This document shows positions 1 to 5,777 of a DNA stretch of 13,374 nucleotides, in pieces. Source of the stretch: JAFARZ01 sp035651595. GTDB lineage: Bacteria; Actinomycetota; Actinomycetes; Streptosporangiales; Streptosporangiaceae. The notes under the pieces were generated by a model. That model saw only the letters and a list, made by a program, of their open reading frames with translations, made no database searches and had not been told where the DNA came from. Made by a program: the position numbers and the translations under genes. Within the stretch, counting starts at the first letter, position 1, and every line of letters begins with the position of its first letter. The DNA lies in contig DASRFJ010000274.1 of the NCBI GenBank assembly GCA_035651595.1, positions 1 to 13,374 of the forward strand, written 5' to 3'.

Positions 1-328
1 GGGCTCTTATCCCAAAGTGCGCCGGCGTCACGGGCAGCCCGCACGCATCATCCCGCACCGACCCCAGCCACCGCCATTTTCTCGCGAATGCGACCAACCT
101 CCGGTTGAAGACGGCTTACCCCCCCAAACCGGGGGGGTAAGGGTCCGCAATAATCCGCGCCGCTCGCTGACCGCCCGACTTATGCGGAAATATCCGGCTT
201 GGGTGGCGGGGACGAGCGGGCGGGGGCGGCGGAGAGGAGCGGGCGGGGCGGCGGAGAGGAGGGGATGGCGGTGCGCGGGGCGTTGATGGTGGCGGGGACG
301 AGCGGGCGGGGGCGGCGGAGAGGAGGGG
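1..328. other. Non-coding 5' region with a stem-loop and GC-rich repeats
   Basis: I see no supportable gene here. Open frames through this stretch have Arg/Gly-rich, low-complexity translations with no recognisable motif. It holds a GC-rich stem-loop at 115-141 and, from about 202, purine-rich repeats that duplicate the start region of the downstream cobyric acid synthase gene. I looked for a cobalamin riboswitch, since the next gene is in B12 synthesis, and found no B12-box-like sequence. No convincing promoter hexamers are visible. Confidence 0.6.
115..141. repeat. GC-rich stem-loop, copy 1 of a dispersed repeat
   Basis: Perfect inverted repeat with 11-base arms: 115-125 (CTTA followed by seven C) and 131-141 (seven G followed by TAAG), with the 5-base loop AAACC. 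The right arm and its flank (131-155) match 13085-13109 at all but one of 25 positions (G at 142 versus T at 13096), so this is a copy of the element at 13059-13105 in the same orientation. Here the outer part of the left arm does not match, so this copy is truncated or decayed on the left. The arms lack a T-run, so it is not a standard intrinsic terminator. Confidence 0.8.
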
Positions 329-364
329 ATGGCGGTGCGCGGGGCGTTGATGGTGGCGGGGACG
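245..364 (+). repeat. Tandem duplication of the cobQ start region (64-bp period)
   Basis: Bases 245-300 are identical to 309-364 (56 of 56), giving a direct repeat with a 64-bp period. Each copy carries AGGAGG followed by GG and ATGGCGGTGCGC, so ribosome-binding site, start codon and the first codons of cobQ are present twice (ATG at 265 and at 329). A further partial copy of the upstream portion, 202-238, matches 288-324. Because 64 is not a multiple of three, the first ATG is out of frame with cobQ and opens a frame that runs to about 1017 with no recognisable product. The upstream copy is thus a decoy initiation site. Confidence 0.9.
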
Positions 365-1807
365 TCGTCGGACGCGGGGAAAAGTGTGCTTGTCGCTGGG
401 CTGTGCCGGTGGCTGGCGCGGCAGGGCGTCAGGGTCGCGCCGTTCAAGGCGCAGAACATGTCGCTGAACTCCTTTGTCACGCTGGACGGCGCGGAGATCG
501 GGCGCGCGCAGGCGATGCAGGCGGCCGCGGCCGGCATCGAGCCGACGGCGGACATGAACCCGGTGCTGCTCAAGCCGGGCAGCGACCGGCGCAGCCACCT
601 GATCGTGCGCGGCCAGCCGGACGGCGAGGCCGACGCGGTCGGCTACCGCGCGCACGCGCCCCGGCTCAGGCGCATCGCCCTCGAATCTCTCGCAAGGCTC
701 CGAGAACAATACGATGTCGTAATATCCGAAGGTGCCGGGAGCCCGGCGGAGATCAACCTCAGAGCCACCGATATCGCCAACATGGGGCTCGCCCGCGCCG
801 CGAACCTGCCGGTCATCGTCGTCGGCGACATCGACCGTGGCGGCGTGTTCGCCGCGATGTACGGCACGCTCGCGCTGCTCGACCCCGACGACCAGAAACT
901 GATCTCGGGGTTCGTCATCAACAAGTTCCGCGGCGCCCCGGAGCTGCTCGCCAGCGGGCTCGAAATGCTCACGCAACGCACCGGCCGTCCGGTGCTGGGG
1001 GTGCTGCCTTGGCGTGAAGGAATGCGGGTCGACGCCGAGGACTCTCTCGCACTGGAGCAGGGGTATAACCACAGCTCGTTCGGGACAAATGATCTTGAAA
1101 TCGCCGTCGTGCGGCTGCCGCGGATCAGCAACTTCACCGACGCGGACGCGCTCGCCGCGGAGCCTGGAGTGCGAGTCAGGTTCGTGACCAGGCCGGACGA
1201 CGTCGCCGCCGCGGACCTGGCGATCCTGCCGGGATCGCGGGCCACGGTCAACGACCTGAAATGGCTGCGCGACAACAAACTGGCCGATGCGATCGCGTGG
1301 CGCGCTGGGAACAAGAAACCCGTTCTGGGCATCTGCGCCGGCTACCAGATGTTGGCCACCGAGATCGATGACCTGGTGGAGTCCAAGGAAGGCAGAGTAC
1401 AAGGCCTCGGCCTGCTGCCCATGACCGTCCGATTCGACGAAAATAAGACGCTCACCAGGAAAGCGCGCACCGGCTACGAAATCAGGCACGGCACCACGAC
1501 GATCACCGGCGAAACGGAAGAGTTCCCCGGGGGCTGCCGGCGGGGAACCATCGCGGGTACCTCCTGGCATGGCGCGCTCGAAGACGACGAGTTCCGCCGC
1601 CAGTTCCTCAAGGAAGTAGCGGAACAAGCGGGCCGCGCATTCACCCCGGCCCCCGACACGGAGTTCGCGGCAATCCGCGAACAACGCCTTGACCTGCTCG
1701 GCGACCTCGTCGCCGAACACCTCGACACGGATCGGCTCACCACGCTCATCGAGCAAGGCCCGCCCGCGCTGCCTTCGGTCCTGGCATCGCTGGAAATCGA
1801 CGGCTAG
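329..1807 (+). CDS. cobQ: Cobyric acid synthase (adenosylcobyrate a,c-diamide amidotransferase)
   Basis: Glutamine-dependent amidotransferase that uses ATP to amidate peripheral carboxyl groups of adenosylcobyrinic acid a,c-diamide to give cobyric acid, a cytosolic step in cobalamin synthesis. The N-terminal half is a dethiobiotin-synthase-like ATPase with P-loop GTSSDAGKS at residues 11-19 followed by the family motif APFKAQNMS. The C-terminal half is a class I glutaminase domain with nucleophile Cys336 in GICAGYQML and His414 in GTSWHG. At 492 residues it is full length for CobQ/CbiP. The start is uncertain: ATG 329 lies only 2 bases after AGGAGG (321-326), while GTG 335 lies 8 bases after it and gives MRGALMVAGT, closer to usual family N-termini. 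The whole start region is duplicated upstream. No other cobalamin gene is present in the window, so it is either an orphan or at the edge of a cluster. Confidence 0.95.
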   Translation: MAVRGALMVAGTSSDAGKSVLVAGLCRWLARQGVRVAPFKAQNMSLNSFVTLDGAEIGRAQAMQAAAAGIEPTADMNPVLLKPGSDRRSHLIVRGQPDGEADAVGYRAHAPRLRRIALESLARLREQYDVVISEGAGSPAEINLRATDIANMGLARAANLPVIVVGDIDRGGVFAAMYGTLALLDPDDQKLISGFVINKFRGAPELLASGLEMLTQRTGRPVLGVLPWREGMRVDAEDSLALEQGYNHSSFGTNDLEIAVVRLPRISNFTDADALAAEPGVRVRFVTRPDDVAAADLAILPGSRATVNDLKWLRDNKLADAIAWRAGNKKPVLGICAGYQMLATEIDDLVESKEGRVQGLGLLPMTVRFDENKTLTRKARTGYEIRHGTTTITGETEEFPGGCRRGTIAGTSWHGALEDDEFRRQFLKEVAEQAGRAFTPAPDTEFAAIREQRLDLLGDLVAEHLDTDRLTTLIEQGPPALPSVLASLEIDG

Positions 1808-1810
1808 TGT
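1782..1810 (+). promoter_or_regulatory. Putative leaderless promoter for ohr inside the cobQ 3' end
   Basis: TAGTGT (1805-1810) fits the actinobacterial -10 pattern TAnnnT and contains the cobQ stop codon TAG. It ends 7 bases before ATG 1818, the spacing expected when transcription starts at the start codon. A weak -35, CTGGCA (1781-1786), lies 18 bases upstream. No ribosome-binding site precedes ATG 1818, which fits leaderless translation. This is inference from spacing only. Confidence 0.45.
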
Positions 1811-1817
1811 TTTCGTC

Positions 1818-2237
1818 ATGCCTGACAAGGTCCTATACACCGCGGAGGCCACGTCGACCGGGGACGGCCGCAACGGCCACGTCAAATCCTCGGACGGACG
1901 GCTAGATTTCGATCTCGCGATGCCGCCCGAGATGGGCGGGAACGGGGAGGGCACCAACCCGGAGCAACTGTTCGCGGCCGGTTACTCGGCCTGCTTCCAC
2001 AGCGCACTGCGCCTCGTGTCACGCCGGGCCGGCGTCGACCCCGCCGACTCCACCGTGACCGCGCAGGTCGGCATCGGTCCCGAAGGCGAGGCCTTCGGCC
2101 TGGTCGTCACCCTGGTCATTCAGATGCCTGGCCTGGACCGGGAGAAGGCCAGGGAGCTAGCCGACGCCGCGCACCAGGTGTGTCCGTACTCCCGCGCGAC
2201 GCGCGGCAACATCAGCGTCGAGCTTCGCCTGCTCTGA
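1818..2237 (+). CDS. ohr: Organic hydroperoxide resistance protein, Ohr/OsmC family
   Basis: Thiol peroxidase that reduces organic hydroperoxides in the cytosol, using a reactive Cys pair recycled by a dithiol such as lipoamide. At 139 residues it has normal Ohr length. Catalytic features are all visible: peroxidatic Cys59 in AAGYSACFHSAL, resolving Cys122 in VCPYSRATRGN, conserved Arg18, and Glu49 in GTNPEQL, which together separate true Ohr from OsmC. ATG 1818 is chosen because homology starts at once (PDKVLYTAEAT); reading further upstream would only translate the cobQ end in another frame. It lies 10 bases after the cobQ stop with no Shine-Dalgarno sequence. No OhrR (MarR-type) regulator gene is nearby, although OhrR usually controls ohr. 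The family assignment is firm. Confidence 0.93.
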   Translation: MPDKVLYTAEATSTGDGRNGHVKSSDGRLDFDLAMPPEMGGNGEGTNPEQLFAAGYSACFHSALRLVSRRAGVDPADSTVTAQVGIGPEGEAFGLVVTLVIQMPGLDREKARELADAAHQVCPYSRATRGNISVELRLL

Positions 2238-2266
2238 TTGACCCCCGGCAACTCCGGGTCTAGGTT
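2238..2266 (+). promoter_or_regulatory. Consensus-like sigma-70 promoter upstream of the isomerase operon
   Basis: TTGACC (2238-2243), a 17-base spacer and TAGGTT (2261-2266) give a strong vegetative-type promoter directly after the ohr stop codon. Predicted transcription start is near 2273, leaving about 46 bases of leader before ATG 2319. The spacer contains a small hairpin (CCCGG 2244-2248, CCGGG 2254-2258) that might also help end ohr transcription, though it lacks a T-run. The gap 2238-2318 holds nothing else I can name. Confidence 0.6.
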
Positions 2267-2318
2267 CGGCTTATGAACGTCCGTTCGGAGTGCGAACTTT
2301 GGGCTATCGGAGGCCACC

Positions 2319-3128
2319 ATGAGCGAGTGGAACGCAACCGATTACGCGGCGAAGAAGAACCTGCTCGACGTCGTGCGGCGGGAGGCGGACGAACTGTTCG
2401 CGCTCGCCGACAACGACGACCGGTGGACCGCGACGACGGCCTGCGAGCTGTGGCAGGTCCGTGACATCGCCGGTCACCTCATCGACGTGACCGAGGGCTA
2501 CTTCACCGGCTTCGAGGCGGCACGGGCCGGCGACGAGGGCGACGGCGCACTCGGCCTGCGGGTGATGGCGAGCCGGCTGGACGACGCCGCGAAGACGCAC
2601 CGCGAGCTGACCCGCGACGTGGCGCTGGGCAGGCTGCGCACGGACTTCGCGGCGATGATGAGCATCTGCGACGCGCTCAGCCCGGACCAGTGGGGCGGGC
2701 TGACCGTCCCGCACAAATACATGGGTCCGCTGCCCGCGTTCTTCTACCCGGTGTTCCAGCTGATGGACTACGGCGTGCACGGCTGGGACATCCGGCAGGG
2801 GACCGGGAAGGCGCATGGCCTGGACGGCGACACCGCTGACCTGCTGGTCCCGTTCATGTTCATCCTGTGGCAGGCCACCGCGGACGCGACGGACGAGCCG
2901 CTCTCGATCGGTGTACGGGTGTCCGGCCGCAACGGCGGCGACTACGCGGTGCGCGTCGGGCCGGAGGGCATGACCTACACGCAGGGAGACGTCGACGGCC
3001 TGCCCGCGCTGATCGAGTTCGATCCGGGGAGCCTGGTGCTCACGACGTTCGGCCGGATCAACGCGGGAACGATTCGCGGCGACCGGGCGGTGGCCGACAG
3101 GTTCCTGAACTCGTTCTTCAGGATTTAG
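2319..3128 (+). CDS. Mycothiol-dependent maleylpyruvate isomerase family protein (DinB fold)
   Basis: A 269-residue protein of the actinobacterial TIGR03083/MDMPI-like group. Members are four-helix DinB-fold metalloproteins, some of which act as mycothiol-dependent isomerases or transferases; the substrate of this one is not evident. The N-terminal half has the typical helix ending in DIAGHLIDVTEGY, with His53 as a likely metal ligand, and a second motif VFQLMDYGVHGWDIR where Asp150 and His154 would complete the site. From memory, the characterised enzyme uses His/Glu/His, so Asp150 replaces Glu. A C-terminal alpha/beta part (about 190-265) resembles the sterol-carrier-like domain common in this family. 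The start is well supported: CGGAGG at 2308-2313, 5 bases before ATG. It opens a run of closely spaced + strand genes, with VOC following 29 bases later. Confidence 0.85.
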   Translation: MSEWNATDYAAKKNLLDVVRREADELFALADNDDRWTATTACELWQVRDIAGHLIDVTEGYFTGFEAARAGDEGDGALGLRVMASRLDDAAKTHRELTRDVALGRLRTDFAAMMSICDALSPDQWGGLTVPHKYMGPLPAFFYPVFQLMDYGVHGWDIRQGTGKAHGLDGDTADLLVPFMFILWQATADATDEPLSIGVRVSGRNGGDYAVRVGPEGMTYTQGDVDGLPALIEFDPGSLVLTTFGRINAGTIRGDRAVADRFLNSFFRI

Positions 3129-3140
3129 ATGAGGGGGTTT

Positions 3141-3156
3141 GGGGGAGACCTCCCCC
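3141..3156. repeat. Stem-loop overlapping the VOC gene ribosome-binding region
   Basis: GGGGGA (3141-3146), loop GACC, TCCCCC (3151-3156): a perfect 6-bp stem one base upstream of ATG 3158. The only purine-rich sequence that could pair with 16S rRNA, GGGGAG (3142-3147), lies in the left arm, so the hairpin would hide it. There is no T-run after it, so it is not a standard terminator. Confidence 0.6.
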
Positions 3157-3157
3157 A

Positions 3158-3655
3158 ATGAAAAAAATGGACCTCGATGCGATTGAGGCGACACGGGAGC
3201 GACTGCGTGCCCAGTACGTGGCCGAACCCGCGGCGCGTCCGCCGAGTACCGCGCGCGGCATTCATCACACCGCCCTGCTCAGCTCCGATGCGGAGCGCAC
3301 GATCGGCTTCTACCAGGGCATCCTCGAGTTCCCGCTGACCGAACTGTTCGAGAACCGGGACTACAAGGGCTCGACGCACTTCTTCTTCGACGTCGGCAAC
3401 GGCAACCTGCTCGCGTTCTTCGACTTCCCCGGGCTCGACCTCGGGCCGTACGCGGAAGTGCTCGGCGGGCTGCACCACCTGGCGATCTCCGTGAGTCCCG
3501 ATAAATGGGCATATTTGCGGACAAAGCTGGATGGCGCCGGTGTCGCGTACCAGGAGGAAAGCGGCACCTCGATCTACTTCCGGGACCCGGACGGCGTCCG
3601 GCTGGAGCTGATCGCCGACCCGCTCGGGGAGATGTACGGCACGCGCGTACTCTGA
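3158..3655 (+). CDS. VOC superfamily (glyoxalase/dioxygenase-fold) protein
   Basis: A 165-residue single-chain vicinal-oxygen-chelate protein with two beta-alpha-beta-beta-beta modules. Module 1 starts at GIHHTALLSSDAERTIGFYQ (34-53) and module 2 at GGLHHLAISV (103-112). Candidate metal ligands are His37, His107 and Glu150 (in DGVRLELIADP). The closing FRDPDGVRLEL is the most typical VOC signature. The substrate cannot be told; relatives include ring-cleaving dioxygenases, glyoxalase and thiol-conjugate-acting enzymes. ATG 3158 is preferred, but ATG 3167 (residue 4) is equally possible, and the first ~30 residues are a charged helix outside the core fold. The ADP-ribosylglycohydrolase-like gene starts 5 bases after its stop, so they are probably cotranscribed. 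Partnering with a mycothiol-dependent enzyme fits thiol-linked detoxification, but this is inference. Confidence 0.85.
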   Translation: MKKMDLDAIEATRERLRAQYVAEPAARPPSTARGIHHTALLSSDAERTIGFYQGILEFPLTELFENRDYKGSTHFFFDVGNGNLLAFFDFPGLDLGPYAEVLGGLHHLAISVSPDKWAYLRTKLDGAGVAYQEESGTSIYFRDPDGVRLELIADPLGEMYGTRVL

Positions 3656-3660
3656 CGCGG

Positions 3661-4665
3661 GTGACGAGGATCGACCGGGCCAGGGGAGCGCTGTACGGGC
3701 TGGCCATCGGGGACGCCCTCGGCATGCCCACCCAGCTGCTGTCCCGGGCCGAGATCGCGGCAAGGTACAACGGCATGCTGACCGGTTTCGAGCCCGGCCC
3801 GCCGGACCATCCGATCGCGGCTGGCCTGCCGGCCGGTTCGGTCACCGACGACACCGAGCTGGCGGTGCTGCTCGGGCGGCTTCTGGTCGCCGGCCGCGGC
3901 ACGCTGGACCCGCGCGAGTTCGCCGCCGCCCTCGCCGCCTGGGAGCACACGATGGCCGAACGCGGCTCCCTCGACCTCCTCGGCCCCTCCACCAAGCGCG
4001 CGGTTGACGCCATCCTCGCGGGCGTTGCCCCTGACGAGGCGGGCCGGCACGGTGACACGAACGGCGCCGCGATGCGCATCGCCCCGGTCGGCATCGCGAG
4101 CCGCGATGCGGCGACGCTGGTGGACGACGTTGTCGCGGCGAGCCGGGTCACGCACAACACGGGCATCGCGCTGGCCGGCGCGGCGGCGGTCGCCGCGGCG
4201 GTGCGGGCCGGCGTGCACGGCGCGTACGTGACCGAGGCGACCACGCACGCGATCGTTGCGGCACGGCAGGCGGCCGAACGCGGGCACTGGGTAGCCGGCG
4301 CGGACGTGGCCGCCCGCATCGAATGGGCGACTGTCCTGGTCGCGAATCGTTTCGAGGCCGATGCGGCCGAGGTGATCTACACGCTGGTCGGCACCAGCCT
4401 GGCAACGCAGGAATCGATTCCTGCCGCGTTCGCGGTGCTCGCCGCCGTCCCCGATGATCCGTGGCGCGCCTGCTTGCTCGCCGCCTCGCTCGGTGGCGAC
4501 TGCGACACGATCGCCGCGATGGCCGGCGCGGTCGCCGGCGCGTGCCACGGCATGGCCGCGTTCCCGGCGCCCGCGATTGCCGTCATCGATGGCCAGGGCC
4601 TGCGCCTGAGTCAGCTCGCGGATCAGCTCTACCAGCTTTCTCATAACGACGACGGTGCAACGTGA
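3661..4665 (+). CDS. ADP-ribosylglycohydrolase (DraG) family protein
   Basis: A 334-residue all-helical di-metal hydrolase. Family members cleave N- or O-glycosidic bonds to ADP-ribose or related ribosides. The N-terminal signature RARGALYGLAIGDALGMP (residues 6-23) is typical. Metal-site motifs are intact: TDDTE at 62-66 and GGDCDT at 278-283; HGDTNGAAMRIAPVG lies between them. Start GTG 3661 is chosen because family homology begins at residue 5 and it follows the VOC stop by 5 bases; no clear ribosome-binding site precedes it, suggesting translational coupling. Its stop overlaps the kinase start by 4 bases (GTGA). The adjacent DraG-family/PfkB pair recalls E. coli yegU-yegV, so the substrate may be a small N-glycoside or nucleoside-like compound rather than an ADP-ribosylated protein; this is inference. 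No dinitrogenase-related gene is present. Confidence 0.88.
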   Translation: MTRIDRARGALYGLAIGDALGMPTQLLSRAEIAARYNGMLTGFEPGPPDHPIAAGLPAGSVTDDTELAVLLGRLLVAGRGTLDPREFAAALAAWEHTMAERGSLDLLGPSTKRAVDAILAGVAPDEAGRHGDTNGAAMRIAPVGIASRDAATLVDDVVAASRVTHNTGIALAGAAAVAAAVRAGVHGAYVTEATTHAIVAARQAAERGHWVAGADVAARIEWATVLVANRFEADAAEVIYTLVGTSLATQESIPAAFAVLAAVPDDPWRACLLAASLGGDCDTIAAMAGAVAGACHGMAAFPAPAIAVIDGQGLRLSQLADQLYQLSHNDDGAT

Positions 4666-5777
4666 CGATCACCAGGCTCGTGTTCGCGGGCGAGGCGATC
4701 GTGGACCTCGTCATGCGGGTTCCCGGTCTCCCGCCCCGGGGCGGCGACCTGCTCGCCTCGTCCTCCTCCGTCGAGGTGGGCGGCGGCTTCAACGTGATGG
4801 CGGCCGCGGCAAGGCAGGGCATGCGGGTCGACTACGCCGGCGGGCACGGCACCGGCCCGTACGGCTCCCTGGTGCGTGCCGCGCTGGCCGCCGAGGGGAT
4901 CGGGATCCTGCGGCCGGCCGACGGCGCCGCGGACACCGGATTCGACGTGGCGCTCGTCGAGCCCGATGGCGAACGAACGTTCGTTTCCAGTCTGGGCGCG
5001 GAGACGCATCCGGGCGGCTGGCCCGCGGTGCGCGCGGCGGCGGGCGACGCGGTCTACGTGTCCGGGTACGGCCTGGTGCCGCCGGACGCCGGCCTCAGCG
5101 AATGGGCGGCCGCGCTGGCGCCCGGCGTGCTGCTGTTCGCCGATCCCGGCCCGCTGGTCGCGGACATCCCGGCTGACGTGCTCGAACGCGTGCTGGCTCG
5201 GTGCGACTGGTGGAGCTGCAACCGGCGTGAGGCCGGTCTGCTCACCGGTAGTGACGATCCGGTGCGGGCCGCCGGCCTGCTGCTGGGCCGGACCGGGCGC
5301 GCCGGGGTCATCGTCCGGACCGGACCGGACGGGTGCGTGCTCGGGTTGCCCGATGGAAACGTCGTTCCCGTTCCCGCACCGGCCGTCGAGGTCGCGGACA
5401 CCACCGGCGCGGGGGACACGCACGCCGGCGTGTTCCTGGCCGGGCTCGCCGCGGGCCTGGCCCCGGCCGACGCGGCCCGCCGGGCGAACGCGGCCGCCGC
5501 GCTGGCGGTGACCAGGCACGGACCGGCCACCGCGCCGGGGCGCGGCGAACTCGATGAGTTCCTCGCGCGTGGTACGTCTACTGGACATGAGTTACGCACA
5601 CGTCAACGGCCTGAACATGTAACACGAGCTGCACGGCACCGAGGACGGCGTTCCGCTGGTGCTCCTGTCGGAGTTCCTCGGCGAGTTACCCGCGCACGCC
5701 GCGCGTCTGGTACGCCTCGGTCGTCCCCGGGCTTACGATATTGCCCACTCGTTGGCCGATTGCGGGAGACGCGATGA
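4662..5777 (+). CDS. PfkB-family carbohydrate kinase with an aberrant C-terminal tail
   Basis: ATP-dependent ribokinase-like sugar kinase. The N-terminal lid/substrate region has VEVGGGFNVMAAAARQG (PfkB signature 1 type). The C-terminal signature DTTGAGDTHAGVFLAGL contains the anion hole and catalytic base Asp252. The sugar is not predictable. GTG 4662 overlaps the preceding TGA, so translation is coupled to the glycohydrolase-like gene. Kinase homology ends near residue 302 (ELDEFLARG). Residues about 303-371 are Arg/Pro-rich, unlike any kinase C-terminus, and read the remnant hydrolase gene out of frame until TGA 5775-5777, which overlaps the DUF302 start. The natural stop therefore seems lost by rearrangement. 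The catalytic core looks intact. It may still be active, phosphorylating the sugar released by its partner. Confidence 0.88.
   Translation: MTITRLVFAGEAIVDLVMRVPGLPPRGGDLLASSSSVEVGGGFNVMAAAARQGMRVDYAGGHGTGPYGSLVRAALAAEGIGILRPADGAADTGFDVALVEPDGERTFVSSLGAETHPGGWPAVRAAAGDAVYVSGYGLVPPDAGLSEWAAALAPGVLLFADPGPLVADIPADVLERVLARCDWWSCNRREAGLLTGSDDPVRAAGLLLGRTGRAGVIVRTGPDGCVLGLPDGNVVPVPAPAVEVADTTGAGDTHAGVFLAGLAAGLAPADAARRANAAAALAVTRHGPATAPGRGELDEFLARGTSTGHELRTRQRPEHVTRAARHRGRRSAGAPVGVPRRVTRARRASGTPRSSPGLRYCPLVGRLRETR
5587..5730 (+). pseudogene. Remnant of an alpha/beta-hydrolase gene with an in-frame stop
   Basis: From ATG 5587 this frame reads MSYAHVNGLNM, a TAA at 5620-5622, then HELHGTEDGVPLVLL followed by SEFLGELPAHAARLV. 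The first parts are the standard start of small alpha/beta hydrolases (family pattern: VNGLNMYYEVHG, then PLVLLHGG). The TAA sits where Tyr is usual, so one base change (TAC or TAT to TAA) explains it. After PLVLL the oxyanion HGG segment is missing and the frame jumps to a stretch resembling the later FGELLPALAARxxV part, so an internal deletion is also likely. The nucleophile elbow and the rest of the gene are absent. The exact right edge is uncertain. The kinase frame runs through it. Confidence 0.7.
5734..5739 (+). promoter_or_regulatory. Putative -10 element for the DUF302 gene
   Basis: TACGAT (5734-5739) matches the actinobacterial TAnnnT -10 pattern closely and lies in a locally AT-richer stretch after the hydrolase remnant. 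Predicted start near 5746 gives a leader of about 28 bases with GGGAG (5764-5768) 5 bases before ATG 5774. No clear -35 is seen at the expected distance, so this is tentative. Confidence 0.35.

Noticed and set aside
115..141. Intrinsic terminator
   Set aside because: Strong GC stem but no T-run on either side; the matching copy at the other end of the window makes a dispersed repeat a better explanation.
17..286. Possible small protein across stem-loop copy 1, and a similar one at 12941-13204 across copy 2
   Set aside because: The two translations share a short G-G-V-x-V-R-N-N stretch only because both cross the same repeat; the flanks do not align well and there is no ribosome-binding site.
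1..328. Cobalamin riboswitch upstream of cobQ
   Set aside because: No B12-box-like sequence and the space is occupied by low-complexity repeats.
116..1957. A 613-codon open frame on the - strand opposite cobQ
   Set aside because: High-GC shadow of cobQ: Arg-rich translation, no domain, and the opposite strand has a complete, motif-bearing enzyme.
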